From Glycomyces fuscus (GTDB lineage: Bacteria; Actinomycetota; Actinomycetes; Streptosporangiales; Streptosporangiaceae): a stretch of 64,000 bases of DNA. Location: NCBI GenBank assembly GCA_002529455.1, contig NYMS01000006.1, positions 62,001 through 126,000 on the forward strand, written 5' to 3'. Positions 56,281-64,000 of this stretch are shown here, piece by piece. The notes beneath the pieces are model-generated. The model did not search any database. It was not told where the DNA came from and saw nothing but the letters and a program-made list of their open reading frames with translations. Position numbers and translations under genes: made by a program. Position 1 is the first letter of the stretch; every line of letters begins with the position of its first letter.

Positions 56281-57777
56281 CTACTTCAGGAACTCCGGGA
56301 CGTCGAGGTCGTCGGGGTCGTCGAAGATGACCCGGCGCCGGGGCGTGGGCACGTCCCCGCGCCGCTCGGTGCTGGAGTCCGAGACCGCGTGGATGTGGCT
56401 CGCGTGGCCGCCCTCGCGCGCCGCGGGTTCCTCCTCCGCCGGAGCGGGCTCCTCGACGGGAGCCGGTTCGGCGGTCTCGGCCTCCGCCTGGAAGGCGGAC
56501 GTGCCGTGGGGCGGGGTCTGCGGCGCCGGGACCGGCTCGACCGGGGCGGCCTGGGTGTACTGCTCCTGCGGAGCGGGCTCGGCCTCGACCGGCTGCTGGA
56601 CCGGCGGGGCCGGGGTCACCGGCGGCGTCCACTGCGGCTCGGGAGCGGGCTCGACCGGACGGGACTGCGTGATCCACGGCATGTTGGCGGCCGACGCCCC
56701 GCTCGCGTCCGCGGAGGCGGGCGCCGCCGGAGCGGGCCGTTCCTCCCCGCCGGACGTGATGCCTGCCTTGGGGGCGGCGGCCTCAGGAGGGTCCACCGGC
56801 TGGCGCTCCCGCACCACCGGGGCCACGCCCTCCGGCTCGTCGAAGCCCGCGGCGATGACGGTGACCCTCACCTCGTCACCCAGGGCGTCGTCGATGACGG
56901 CGCCGAAGATGATGTTGGCTTCGGGCGCCGCCGAGTTCGCGACGAGCTGTGCCGCCTCGTTGATCTCGAAGAGACCCAGGTCGGAGCCGCCCTGGATGGA
57001 CAGCAGCACGCCGTGGGCCCCGTCGATACTCGCTTCCAGCAGCGGTGAGGAGATCGCCATCTCCGCCGCCGCGACCGCCCGGTCGTCCCCGCGCGCCGAC
57101 CCGATGCCCATCAGCGCCGATCCCGCCCCGGACATGACCGACTTGACGTCGGCGAAGTCCAGGTTGATCAGTCCCGGCGTGGTGATCAGGTCGGTGATGC
57201 CCTGCACACCGGACAGGAGTACCTGGTCGGCCGCCTTGAAGGCGTCCAACACGCTGACCTGGCGGTCGGAGATGGACAGCAGCCGGTCGTTGGGGATCAC
57301 GATGAGCGTGTCGACCTCCTCGCGGAGCATCGCTATCCCCGACTCGGCCTGGGTGGCGCGCCGCTTGCCCTCGAAACCGAAGGGGCGGGTGACCACGCCG
57401 ATGGTCAGGGCGCCCAGGGAGCGGGCGATGTTGGCCACGACCGGGGCGCCCCCGGTTCCGGTGCCGCCGCCCTCGCCCGCGGTGACGAAGACCATGTCGG
57501 CCCCCTTGAGGACCTCCTCGATCTCCTCCCGGTGGTCCTCGGCGGCCTTGCGGCCGACATCGGGGTTGGCGCCGGCTCCGAGGCCGCGGGTGAGTTCGCG
57601 TCCGACGTCCAGCTTGACGTCTGCGTCACTCATCAGCAGCGCCTGGGCGTCGGTATTGATGGCGATGAACTCGACGCCCTTGAGCCCCTCTTCGATCATT
57701 CGGTTGACGGCGTTGACACCGCCGCCGCCGATGCCGACGACTTTGATGACCGCGAGGTAGTTCTGCGGTGCTGCCAC
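56281..57777 (-). CDS. ftsZ: Cell division protein FtsZ
   Basis: Tubulin-like GTPase that forms the division ring. The 498-aa protein has the GTP-binding core (residues 1-315) with [17 protein letters not shown], the tubulin signature GEGGGTGTG (about 101-109) and the catalytic NLDFADV loop. The C-terminal 10 residues ([10 protein letters not shown]) form the SepF/ZipA-binding peptide. Between them is a Pro/Glu/Ala-rich linker of about 170 residues, roughly three times the usual length in FtsZ. The GTG start follows GGAAAGG. A 504-bp promoter region separates it from ftsQ, as in Streptomyces, where ftsZ has several promoters. Confidence 0.96.
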   Translation of the reverse strand: MAAPQNYLAVIKVVGIGGGGVNAVNRMIEEGLKGVEFIAINTDAQALLMSDADVKLDVGRELTRGLGAGANPDVGRKAAEDHREEIEEVLKGADMVFVTAGEGGGTGTGGAPVVANIARSLGALTIGVVTRPFGFEGKRRATQAESGIAMLREEVDTLIVIPNDRLLSISDRQVSVLDAFKAADQVLLSGVQGITDLITTPGLINLDFADVKSVMSGAGSALMGIGSARGDDRAVAAAEMAISSPLLEASIDGAHGVLLSIQGGSDLGLFEINEAAQLVANSAAPEANIIFGAVIDDALGDEVRVTVIAAGFDEPEGVAPVVRERQPVDPPEAAAPKAGITSGGEERPAPAAPASADASGASAANMPWITQSRPVEPAPEPQWTPPVTPAPPVQQPVEAEPAPQEQYTQAAPVEPVPAPQTPPHGTSAFQAEAETAEPAPVEEPAPAEEEPAAREGGHASHIHAVSDSSTERRGDVPTPRRRVIFDDPDDLDVPEFLK

Positions 57778-58281
57778 GACGAGGGGCCTTTCCGCTCGCT
57801 TACGCCGTTCCGCGACCGCCTCCGGTGGCTGTGCGCCACCGGAGGCGCCGTTGGTCCGGCATCCGGTTCTACATGTGCGTTTCGGGTTCCCCCGACGAGT
57901 CGTCCACGACGCCGTGACCGGGGAACCCCGGACCGCCGGAGCCGCCGTCCACCCGCCCGGGGAGGGCCGGTGCGGTCCGCCGTGAGGCGGAACGGTTCCC
58001 GCGTACCCGAAAAGTGTGTTCTGGTGCTTTGTTGACGTTCGGTTGTGTTTCCCGACAGTAAGCGGACCGCCGACCACGGGCAACCGATGACGGGTTCAGC
58101 CTAACGGCGCACGACACGGGGAAGCGATGTGCGCCCCCGGCGCGTCGCGTCTGGAATGTCCGCGCAGGCCGCCCGCGGGTCCCGCCGGGACTCCCCCGGT
58201 CCGGCCCGCGCGCGCCCGCCCGGGTCGGCGGGCCGGCCCCCGCCGCCCTGCCTCGTCCTCTTCCTGTGCCTGGGAACCGCT
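57778..58281. other. ftsQ-ftsZ intergenic region
   Basis: 504 bp between ftsQ and ftsZ on the minus strand. The middle part (about 58000-58080) is AT-richer and is the likely place of the ftsZ promoters, but I cannot identify one with confidence. The right part next to ftsQ is very GC-rich. Reading frames crossing the region show no homology. I see no further gene. Confidence 0.5.
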
Positions 58282-59049
58282 TCACCTCACGATGGCGAGA
58301 TCGGGCGTGGACACGTCGTAGACGCGGTCCGCCTGCGGCGGGTGCTCGCCCAGGAGCACCCGCAGGACGTCGCTCTTGCGCGCGGTCTCCTCGGGTGAGC
58401 CCCACTCGACGAGGGCGTCCTCGACGAGTTCGATGCTGATCTCCTCGGGGTCGGTGGCGTCGATGAGCCGGATCCGGGAGATGAGGGAGTCCGGTGCCCG
58501 CTCGACGATGTCGGCGGCGGCGCGGACGGCCTCGTTGCCCTCGACCTCCCCGGTGACGCGGACCAGCGGGTAGGCGTCGGGGCGGCTCGGCGCGTCCTCG
58601 ATGCGCACGCCGTCGCCGTCGACCAGCCGGTACTCCTCCCCCGCCCGGACGGCCAGCTGCGGCCGGCGTTCAACCACCTCGACCTCCAGGGTGGCGGGCC
58701 AGCCGCGGGTGACCTCGGCCGACTCCACCAGGGGCAGGGCCTCGGCGCGCTCCACGCTCCGGTCGAGGTCCACCCTGATCAGGGGCGTCCCGGTGGGCAC
58801 GCCCACCGCGGCGACCACCTCCTCGGAGGGGACCCGGTCCAGGCCGGTGACCGCGACGTCGCGGACCACGAGCAGACGGGAGCCGAGCAGCAGCCAGACG
58901 ACCACGCAGACCAGGGCGACCACCAGCAGCGCCACGAAGGCGAACTTCCATGGGTCGGACCGCTTGCGCGGCGCGGCCTGTCCAGCGGCCTGCTCCTGCT
59001 CGGCGACCACCTGCGCCCCCTCCCCGTGTCCGCGCGACCGCTCCCCCAC
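58282..59049 (-). CDS. ftsQ: Cell division protein FtsQ
   Basis: Bitopic divisome protein linking FtsB/FtsL and FtsW-FtsI. The 255-aa product has an N-terminal cytoplasmic tail, one membrane helix (about 35-56: FAFVALLVVALVCVVVWLLL), the POTRA domain (LLVVRDVAVTGLDRVPSEEV, GTPLIRVDLDRSVERAEALP) and the beta domain (VVERRPQLAVRAGEEYRLVD) ending DVSTPDLAIVR. GTG start; the gene begins nine bases after murC ends. The order murC-ftsQ-ftsZ is the standard actinobacterial one. Confidence 0.93.
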   Translation of the reverse strand: MGERSRGHGEGAQVVAEQEQAAGQAAPRKRSDPWKFAFVALLVVALVCVVVWLLLGSRLLVVRDVAVTGLDRVPSEEVVAAVGVPTGTPLIRVDLDRSVERAEALPLVESAEVTRGWPATLEVEVVERRPQLAVRAGEEYRLVDGDGVRIEDAPSRPDAYPLVRVTGEVEGNEAVRAAADIVERAPDSLISRIRLIDATDPEEISIELVEDALVEWGSPEETARKSDVLRVLLGEHPPQADRVYDVSTPDLAIVR

Positions 59050-59058
59050 GTCCCCGCG

Positions 59059-60516
59059 TCAGCCCCCGAAGCCCTCGGCCGCCTCGGCGACCGCCTCCAC
59101 GATGCGCGGACCCAGCTCGGTGACGTCGCCCGCGCCCATGGTGAGCACGATGTCGCCGGGGCGGACCAGCGCGGCCACCCGGCGCACGGCCTCGTCACGG
59201 CGCACGTACCACACGCGGTCGTGCGCGACGCGGGAGGTGATCAGCTCGCCGGTGACCCCTGGCTCGGGGTCCTCGCGGGCGGCGTAGACCTCGGTCACCA
59301 CGACCTCGTCGGCCAGGCCCAGCGCGGCGGCGAACTCCTCGGCGAAGATGCGGGTGCGGCTGTACAGGTGCGGCTGGAACAGGGCGACGACCCTGCCCCC
59401 GGCGTGCTCCCGACCGGCCTCGCGCGCCTCCTCGGCCAGCGACTCCAGCGCCGCCCGGGTCGCGCGCAGGTCGGCCTCGATCTCGGTGGGGTGGTGGGCG
59501 TAGCTGTCGTAGACGGCCACTCCCCCCGCCTCGCCCTTGGCCTCGAAGCGGCGCGCGGCGCCGGCGAAGTCGGCGATGCCCTCCACCGCCACGTCCAGGT
59601 CGTGGCCCAGCTCGTCGGCGACCGCGATGGCGGCGGCAGCGTTGAGCACGTTGTGGCGTCCCGGCACGGCGAGCTGGCCGTCGACCGGCTCGCCGTCCGC
59701 GGTGCGGAGGGTGAACTCGGTGGTGAAGCCGCGTGCGCGCACCCGGGTGATCCGGTAGTCGGCGTCCTCGGCCTCGCCGTAGGTGAGCACCCTCCTGCCG
59801 CGTTCGCGGGCCAGCTCGGCCACCCGGCGGGCCCCGGGGTCGTCCACGCCCACGACGAGCGTGCGCTCGACCCGGTCGACGAACGAGGCGAAGTTGGCGT
59901 GGATCTCCTCGATGCCGCTGTAGTTGTCCAGGTGGTCGGCCTCGACGTTGGTGACCACGGCGATCTTGGGGGAGAGCATGAGGAAGGAGCCGTCGCTCTC
60001 GTCGGCCTCCACCACGATGACCTCGCCGATACCGGCGTCGGCGCCCAGGCCGGTGGTGACCAGCTTGCCGCCGATGACGTAGCCGGGGTCCGCGCCCAGG
60101 TGCTGGAGCACCACCGCGACCATGGACGTGGTGGTGGTCTTGCCGTGGGTGCCGGAGACGGCGACGCCCTGGCGGCCCAGCAGCAGCGCGCCCAGGGCCG
60201 CGGCCCGGGGCAGCACCCTCAGGCCCCGGCGGCGCGCCTCGACCAGCTCGGGGTTGTCCTCGCGGATGGCGGAGGAGACCACCAGGGTCTCGGCCGTGCC
60301 GAGGTTCTCGGCGGCGTGCCCCACGTGGACGTCGGCGCCCATCTCCTCCAGTTCGCGCAGGGTGTCGCTGTCACGGGCGTCGCTGCCCGAGACCTCCACC
60401 CCGGACTGGAGCAGCACGCGGGCGATGCCGGACATGCCCGCTCCGCCCAGGCCGATGAAGTGGGTACGACCCAGCTTGTCCACGGGCACCGGTTCGGTCG
60501 GCCGCACCAGGCTCAT
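59059..60516 (-). CDS. murC: UDP-N-acetylmuramate-L-alanine ligase
   Basis: Adds L-alanine to UDP-MurNAc, the first amino acid of the peptide stem, using ATP in the cytoplasm. The 485-aa product has the N-terminal Rossmann fold (GRTHFIGLGGAGMSGIARV), the ATP-binding loop VAVSGTHGKTTTTSMVA, the Mur-ligase segments VVEADESDGSFL and NVEADHLDNY, and the C-terminal SYAHHPTEIEADLRATR and FQPHLYSRT. Its ATG overlaps the murG stop (ATGA). The ATG is preceded by a weak ribosome site, consistent with coupling to murG. Confidence 0.96.
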   Translation of the reverse strand: MSLVRPTEPVPVDKLGRTHFIGLGGAGMSGIARVLLQSGVEVSGSDARDSDTLRELEEMGADVHVGHAAENLGTAETLVVSSAIREDNPELVEARRRGLRVLPRAAALGALLLGRQGVAVSGTHGKTTTTSMVAVVLQHLGADPGYVIGGKLVTTGLGADAGIGEVIVVEADESDGSFLMLSPKIAVVTNVEADHLDNYSGIEEIHANFASFVDRVERTLVVGVDDPGARRVAELARERGRRVLTYGEAEDADYRITRVRARGFTTEFTLRTADGEPVDGQLAVPGRHNVLNAAAAIAVADELGHDLDVAVEGIADFAGAARRFEAKGEAGGVAVYDSYAHHPTEIEADLRATRAALESLAEEAREAGREHAGGRVVALFQPHLYSRTRIFAEEFAAALGLADEVVVTEVYAAREDPEPGVTGELITSRVAHDRVWYVRRDEAVRRVAALVRPGDIVLTMGAGDVTELGPRIVEAVAEAAEGFGG

Positions 60517-61673
60517 CGGGTGTCCTTCCCGTCGTCGTAGAAGGCCTCGTCGCCGTCGTCCTCGGGCACGGGTATGTCGGGCGTGGGCTTGTCGCCGCGG
60601 GCGATGGCCGTGACCTCGCGGGCCAGCTCCATGTCGGCGTCGCGGCGGCCCATCCGGGCGGCCGCCTCGGACATGGCCACGACCCGGTCGGTGTCGGTGA
60701 GCAGCGGGATGAGCTGCCGGGTGATCCACTCGACGGAGACGTCGGCGTTGTTGACCATGAGCCCGCCGCCCGCCTGGACGATGGGCTCGGCGTTCAGGGC
60801 CTGCTCGCCGTTGCCGATGGCCAGCGGCACGAAGGCGCCGGGCAAGCCGACGGCGGTCAGCTCGGCGCAGGTCATCGCGCCGGAGCGGCACATGGCCACG
60901 TCGGCCGCGGCGTAGGCCATGTCCATGCGGTCCACGTAGGGGACGGCGACGTAGGGGATGCCCGCCTGGGTGAGGTCCTGGGGCTCGTCCGCGTTCTTGG
61001 GCCCGACCACGTGCAGCACCTGGACGCCGCTGTCGCGGAAGGCGTCGCGGGCGGCGTAGGCGGTCTCGTTGATGCGCTGGGCGCCCTGGGAGCCGCCGAA
61101 GATCAGCAGGGTGGGCAGGTCGTGGCGCAGGCCGAAGTAGGCGCGGGCCTTGTCGCCCATGGCCAGCCGGTCGAGCGAGGTGATCTGCTCGCGCAGCGGG
61201 ATGCCGACGAAGCGGCCGTTGCGGATCTGGGTGTGGGGGTGGCCGGTGAACACGTGCGGGGTCAGGCGCGCGCCCAGCCGGTTGGCCAGGCCCGGCAGGG
61301 GGTTGGCCTCGTGGACGACGATGGGGATGCGCCTGCGGCGCGCGGCCAGGTAGCCGGGTGTGGCCACGTAGCCGCCGAAGCCGACGAGGATGTCGGCCTG
61401 GAGCCGGTCCAGGTGCTCGCCGGCCGCGCTGAGGGCGCCCGCGAGCTTGCCGGGCACGCTCAGCAGCTGCGGGGTGAGCTTGCGCGGCAGGGGGACGGCC
61501 GGGATGATTCCCAGCTCGTAGCCGCGCATGGGCACCAGGCGGGTCTCCAGGCCCCGTTCGGTGCCCAGGCAGAGGATCTCCGTGCTGGGGTCCATGCGCC
61601 GCAGCGCGTCCGCAAGGGAGAGTGCGGGCTCGATATGCCCGGCCGTGCCGCCTCCGGCGAGGGCTACCCTCAT
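60513..61673 (-). CDS. murG: Lipid II synthase (GlcNAc transferase) MurG
   Basis: Transfers GlcNAc from UDP-GlcNAc to lipid I at the inner face of the membrane. The 386-aa GT-B enzyme has the N-terminal glycine-rich loop LAGGGTAGHIEPAL, the second loop IFGGSQGAQRIN, the membrane-association patch near IPAVPLPRKLTP and the nucleotide-sugar pocket MCRSGAMTCAELTAVGLP with IGNGEQALNA. The C-terminus is extended by an acidic tail (IPVPEDDGDEAFYDDGKDTR). Its ATG overlaps the ftsW stop, and its own stop overlaps murC. Confidence 0.96.
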   Translation of the reverse strand: MRVALAGGGTAGHIEPALSLADALRRMDPSTEILCLGTERGLETRLVPMRGYELGIIPAVPLPRKLTPQLLSVPGKLAGALSAAGEHLDRLQADILVGFGGYVATPGYLAARRRRIPIVVHEANPLPGLANRLGARLTPHVFTGHPHTQIRNGRFVGIPLREQITSLDRLAMGDKARAYFGLRHDLPTLLIFGGSQGAQRINETAYAARDAFRDSGVQVLHVVGPKNADEPQDLTQAGIPYVAVPYVDRMDMAYAAADVAMCRSGAMTCAELTAVGLPGAFVPLAIGNGEQALNAEPIVQAGGGLMVNNADVSVEWITRQLIPLLTDTDRVVAMSEAAARMGRRDADMELAREVTAIARGDKPTPDIPVPEDDGDEAFYDDGKDTR

Positions 61674-63100
61674 CGTCGCCGATTCCTCCTTGGCCGGTCA
61701 CCAGCCGGGACCGGTCCGCTCCTGTGCTTGGCCGTTGTCCTGCCACCGCGGGGGCCCGCCGTGCGCGGGCCGCGTGCAGTGGTGGGTCGCCCGGACTCCG
61801 CCGCACCTCCGAGGTTGCTCACCGAGGCGGCGATGTTGTCCAGGCCCAGCCAGCTTAGAGCCCTTTGCACCCGGCTGGGACCCCGGGCCTCCAGCGCCTT
61901 GCGCGCCTCGGGCTCGCTCTTGGCCAGCGCCAGGAGCACGCCGAGGGCCGCCATGGTGGTCACCAGCGACGAGCCGCCGTAGGAGACCAGGGGCAGCGGG
62001 ACGCCGGTGACGGGCAGCAGCCCGATGACGGCGCCCATGTTGATCATGCCCTGGCCCATGATCCAGGTGACGATGGCGAAGGCGGCCAGGCGGGGGAAGG
62101 GCTCCTTGACGCGGAAGGCCACGCGCAGGCCGGCGTAGCCGAGCATGCCGAACAGGGCGAGCAGGAGCAGGGTGCCGATGAGGCCGAACTCCTCGCCGAT
62201 GATGGCGAAGACGAAGTCGGACTCGGCGAAGGGCAGGAAGCCCCACTTCTCACGGCTGTTGCCGATGCCGACGCCGAAGACCCCGCCGGTGCCCAGGGCG
62301 TAGAGGCTGTGCAGCGACTGCATGCCCGATCCCAGGGGGTCGGCCTCGGGGTCCAGGAAGGAGGTGACGCGCGCCATGCGGTAGGGCTCGATGGCGATGG
62401 CGATGGCGGCCAGCCCCAGGACCAGGCCGAACATCGCGCCGAAGAGCCTGCCCGGCGCGCCGACCACCCACAGCAGGCCCAGGAAGGTGACCAGGAACAC
62501 CAGGCCCGTGGACAGGTTGGAGCCCATCAGCACCATCAGCACCAGCAGGCCGCATCCGGGCAGCAGCGGGATGAGCAGGTGCCGCCACTCGGTGAGCTCG
62601 CGCATCTCCTCCTTGCGGGCCAGGACGTTGGCGCCCCACAGGGCGAAGGCGAGCTTGGCCGGCTCGGAGGGCTGGATGACCAGGCCGCCGATGTCCAGCC
62701 AGCGGGTGGCGCCGTTGACCTCCACGCCCTGGAAGACGGTGAGCAGCAGCAGCGCCGCCGAGGCGATCATCGCCGGGTAGCCGATCAGGCGGAAGGTCCG
62801 CTGGGGCAGATGGGAGGCGAGGAACATCAGCGGCAGGCCGAGGACGGCCGAGACCATCTGCTTCTGGAACATGGAGAACGCGGAGCCGGTCTCGTTGATG
62901 GAGTTGACCATCGTGGAGGACAGCACCATCACCAGGCCCAGGGCGATGAGCAGCACCGAGGTGCCCAGGATCAGGTAGTAGGAGGTGAGCGGCCGGTCCA
63001 GCAGGCGGGCCCACTCGCGCCACAGGGCGCGCTCGCGTCCGCCCGCCGCCGCGCGCCCCTTGGACCGGGTCGCCCCGGGAACCGCCGTCGTCGCCGCCAT
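61670..63100 (-). CDS. ftsW: Peptidoglycan glycosyltransferase FtsW
   Basis: SEDS-family glycan polymerase that works with FtsI at the septum. The 476-aa product has about ten helices: TSYYLILGTSVLLIALGLVM (start), VNGATRWLDIGGLVIQPSEP with the conserved W-I-QPSE segment, LGSGMQSLHSLYALGTGGVF, AIIGEEFGLIGTLLLLALFG, and VIGLLPVTGVPLPLVSYGGS near the end. The catalytic Asp and the lipid II cavity are expected in that set. A basic C-terminal tail of about 70 residues (RGPRTAGPRGGRTT) follows. The ATG at 63100 follows GGAGGG; an upstream in-frame GTG at 63115 would add five residues. Overlaps murG (ATGA). Confidence 0.94.
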   Translation of the reverse strand: MAATTAVPGATRSKGRAAAGGRERALWREWARLLDRPLTSYYLILGTSVLLIALGLVMVLSSTMVNSINETGSAFSMFQKQMVSAVLGLPLMFLASHLPQRTFRLIGYPAMIASAALLLLTVFQGVEVNGATRWLDIGGLVIQPSEPAKLAFALWGANVLARKEEMRELTEWRHLLIPLLPGCGLLVLMVLMGSNLSTGLVFLVTFLGLLWVVGAPGRLFGAMFGLVLGLAAIAIAIEPYRMARVTSFLDPEADPLGSGMQSLHSLYALGTGGVFGVGIGNSREKWGFLPFAESDFVFAIIGEEFGLIGTLLLLALFGMLGYAGLRVAFRVKEPFPRLAAFAIVTWIMGQGMINMGAVIGLLPVTGVPLPLVSYGGSSLVTTMAALGVLLALAKSEPEARKALEARGPSRVQRALSWLGLDNIAASVSNLGGAAESGRPTTARGPRTAGPRGGRTTAKHRSGPVPAGDRPRRNRRR

Positions 63101-63266
63101 CCACACCCTCCGCACGAAATTCGCGCCTCAATACTGGCGTACCGGCGGGTGGGAAGCCGTGGACATTTCCCGCGTGTTGGCCATCTTTGGCCGTTCGGGG
63201 CGTGGCGGAGGGCACAGTGGGAGCCGCCCGCGCGCGCTCTGTCACGCACGGGCGGCGAGGCGTCAC

Positions 63267-64000
63267 TCAGGGCAAGCGGCGCACGGCCTCGGCGAAGAGG
63301 CGGCCCCGCTCGTGGTAGTCGGTGAACATGTCCATGGAGGCGGCCGCCGGCGCCAGCAGCACGGTGTCCCCCTCCTGTGCCAGGGAGGCCGCGGCGGCGA
63401 CCACCGCGTCCATGACGGTGGGGTCCCCGTCGGCGGGTCCCTCGACCTCCACCACCGGCACCCCGGGCGCGCGCTCGGCCAGGGCCTCGCGCAGCCGGGC
63501 GCGGTCGGCGCCGATGAGCACGGCGCCGCGCAGGCGGTCGGCCGCCATCGCCGCCAGGTCGTCGACCTCGGCGCCCTTGAGCAGGCCGCCCGCGATCCAG
63601 ACCACGGACGGGTAGGAGCCCAGGGACGCGGCGGCGGCGTGCGGGTTGGTGGCCTTGGAGTCGTCCACGTAGTCCACGCCCCCGACCGCGGCCACGAAGG
63701 CGATGCGGTGCGGCTCGGGCTCGAAGGCGGCCAGCCCGGCCCGGACCGAGGCGGGCGCCACGCCCACCGACCGGGCCAGCGCGGCGGCGGCCAGGGCGTT
63801 GGCGACGTTGTGCGGCGCGGCCGGACGCACGTCGGAGAGCGTGGCCAGTTCCTCGGCGCTGCTGTGCGGGTCGTCGACGAAAGCCCGGTCCACCAGCAGG
63901 TCCTCGACCACCCCGACCTCGCCCGCGCGGGGCGTGTCCAGGCGGAAGCCGACCATCGGCGCGTGCGGGTCGCCGTCCTCCTCGGCCAGGCGGACCGACC
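63267..64000 (-). CDS. murD: UDP-N-acetylmuramoylalanine-D-glutamate ligase (5' end beyond window)
   Basis: Adds D-glutamate to UDP-MurNAc-L-Ala. Only the C-terminal 244 or so residues are in the window, and the frame stays open at the right edge. Visible parts are the middle-domain end (PHNVANALAAAALARSVGV) and the C-terminal glutamate-binding domain: LAAFEPEPHRIAFVAAVGGV, DDSKATNPHAAAASLGSY (the DSKATN Mur motif), VVWIAGGLLKGAEVDDLA and LLAPAAASMDMFTDYHERG. It lies 166 bp upstream of ftsW on the same strand, as expected in the dcw order. The internal ATG at 63956 is not the true start. Confidence 0.94.
   Translation of the reverse strand, partial: SVRLAEEDGDPHAPMVGFRLDTPRAGEVGVVEDLLVDRAFVDDPHSSAEELATLSDVRPAAPHNVANALAAAALARSVGVAPASVRAGLAAFEPEPHRIAFVAAVGGVDYVDDSKATNPHAAAASLGSYPSVVWIAGGLLKGAEVDDLAAMAADRLRGAVLIGADRARLREALAERAPGVPVVEVEGPADGDPTVMDAVVAAAASLAQEGDTVLLAPAAASMDMFTDYHERGRLFAEAVRRLP

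Noticed and set aside
1..64000. tRNA, rRNA, insertion sequences, phage genes or integration sites
   Set aside because: No cloverleaf-like sequence, rRNA stretch, transposase or integrase was seen; the one long inverted repeat (38349-38407) encloses only 19 bp, so it is not an insertion element.

Overview
The window is high-GC actinobacterial chromosome. GTG and TTG starts are frequent, coding density is high, and housekeeping genes occur in the order known from Streptomyces and relatives: lipB-lipA-DUF4191, RDD protein, glnA, glnE, nadE, glnA2, then a division and cell-wall (dcw) cluster. I infer a member of the Streptosporangiales such as Nocardiopsis; the sequence shows nothing that fixes the species. 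There is no rRNA, tRNA, CRISPR array, prophage or insertion sequence.

Layout. 1-2.7 kb: lipoate synthesis (lipB, lipA) and a DUF4191 membrane protein. 2.8-7.6 kb: a DUF2975/HTH pair behind a palindromic operator, two tandem LytR-CpsA-Psr cell-wall ligases and an RDD protein. 7.6-12.8 kb: glnA with a clear GlnR box, and glnE, whose product adenylylates GlnA. 13-16.3 kb: secreted alpha-amylase with a MalR-like operator, and two small membrane or exported proteins. 16.5-22.8 kb: a small basic protein and two tandem paralogous LuxR-type ATPase regulators that share a perfectly identical 117-bp DNA-binding segment. 22.8-28.3 kb: an ECF sigma factor with a coupled membrane protein, nadE and glnA2. 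28.3-30.1 kb: a lower-GC islet with a DUF397/XRE pair and two small unknown genes. 30.2-34.3 kb: secreted rhamnogalacturonan lyase behind a CelR/CebR-type box, and a secreted EEP-family enzyme. 34.3-46.6 kb: mixed metabolic genes (HAD enzyme, chorismate mutase, thioesterase, GNATs, AraC-azlC-azlD, a ThDP enzyme, LysR/EamA, and traR-lspA-rluD). 46.7-50.5 kb: a T-box leader and ileS. 50.6-64 kb: divIVA, yggT, sepF, yggS, pgeF, ftsZ, ftsQ, murC, murG, ftsW and the 3' part of murD, all on the minus strand, with an acidic repeat-bearing membrane protein downstream of divIVA.

How the parts work together. The nitrogen genes form a control circuit: a GlnR site on glnA, post-translational control by GlnE, and glutamine-dependent NadE beside a second glutamine synthetase-like enzyme. 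The dcw genes are linked by ATGA overlaps (ftsW/murG/murC) and supply lipid II synthesis and septum assembly, while DivIVA and its neighbour serve polar growth. Two carbohydrate enzymes are exported and each carries a LacI-type operator.

The most notable signals are a complete-looking transcription attenuator upstream of the chorismate mutase gene (19-aa leader peptide with Tyr-Phe-Val-Phe, alternative pairings and an intrinsic terminator), an IleRS with GVHH in place of the usual HIGH signature behind an Ile-specific T-box, a perfect 20-bp inverted repeat between the AraC regulator and azlC, the homogenised 3' ends of the two LuxR paralogues, and the acidic protein next to DivIVA with recurring F-x-Y-x-I-P and APFADTP motifs.
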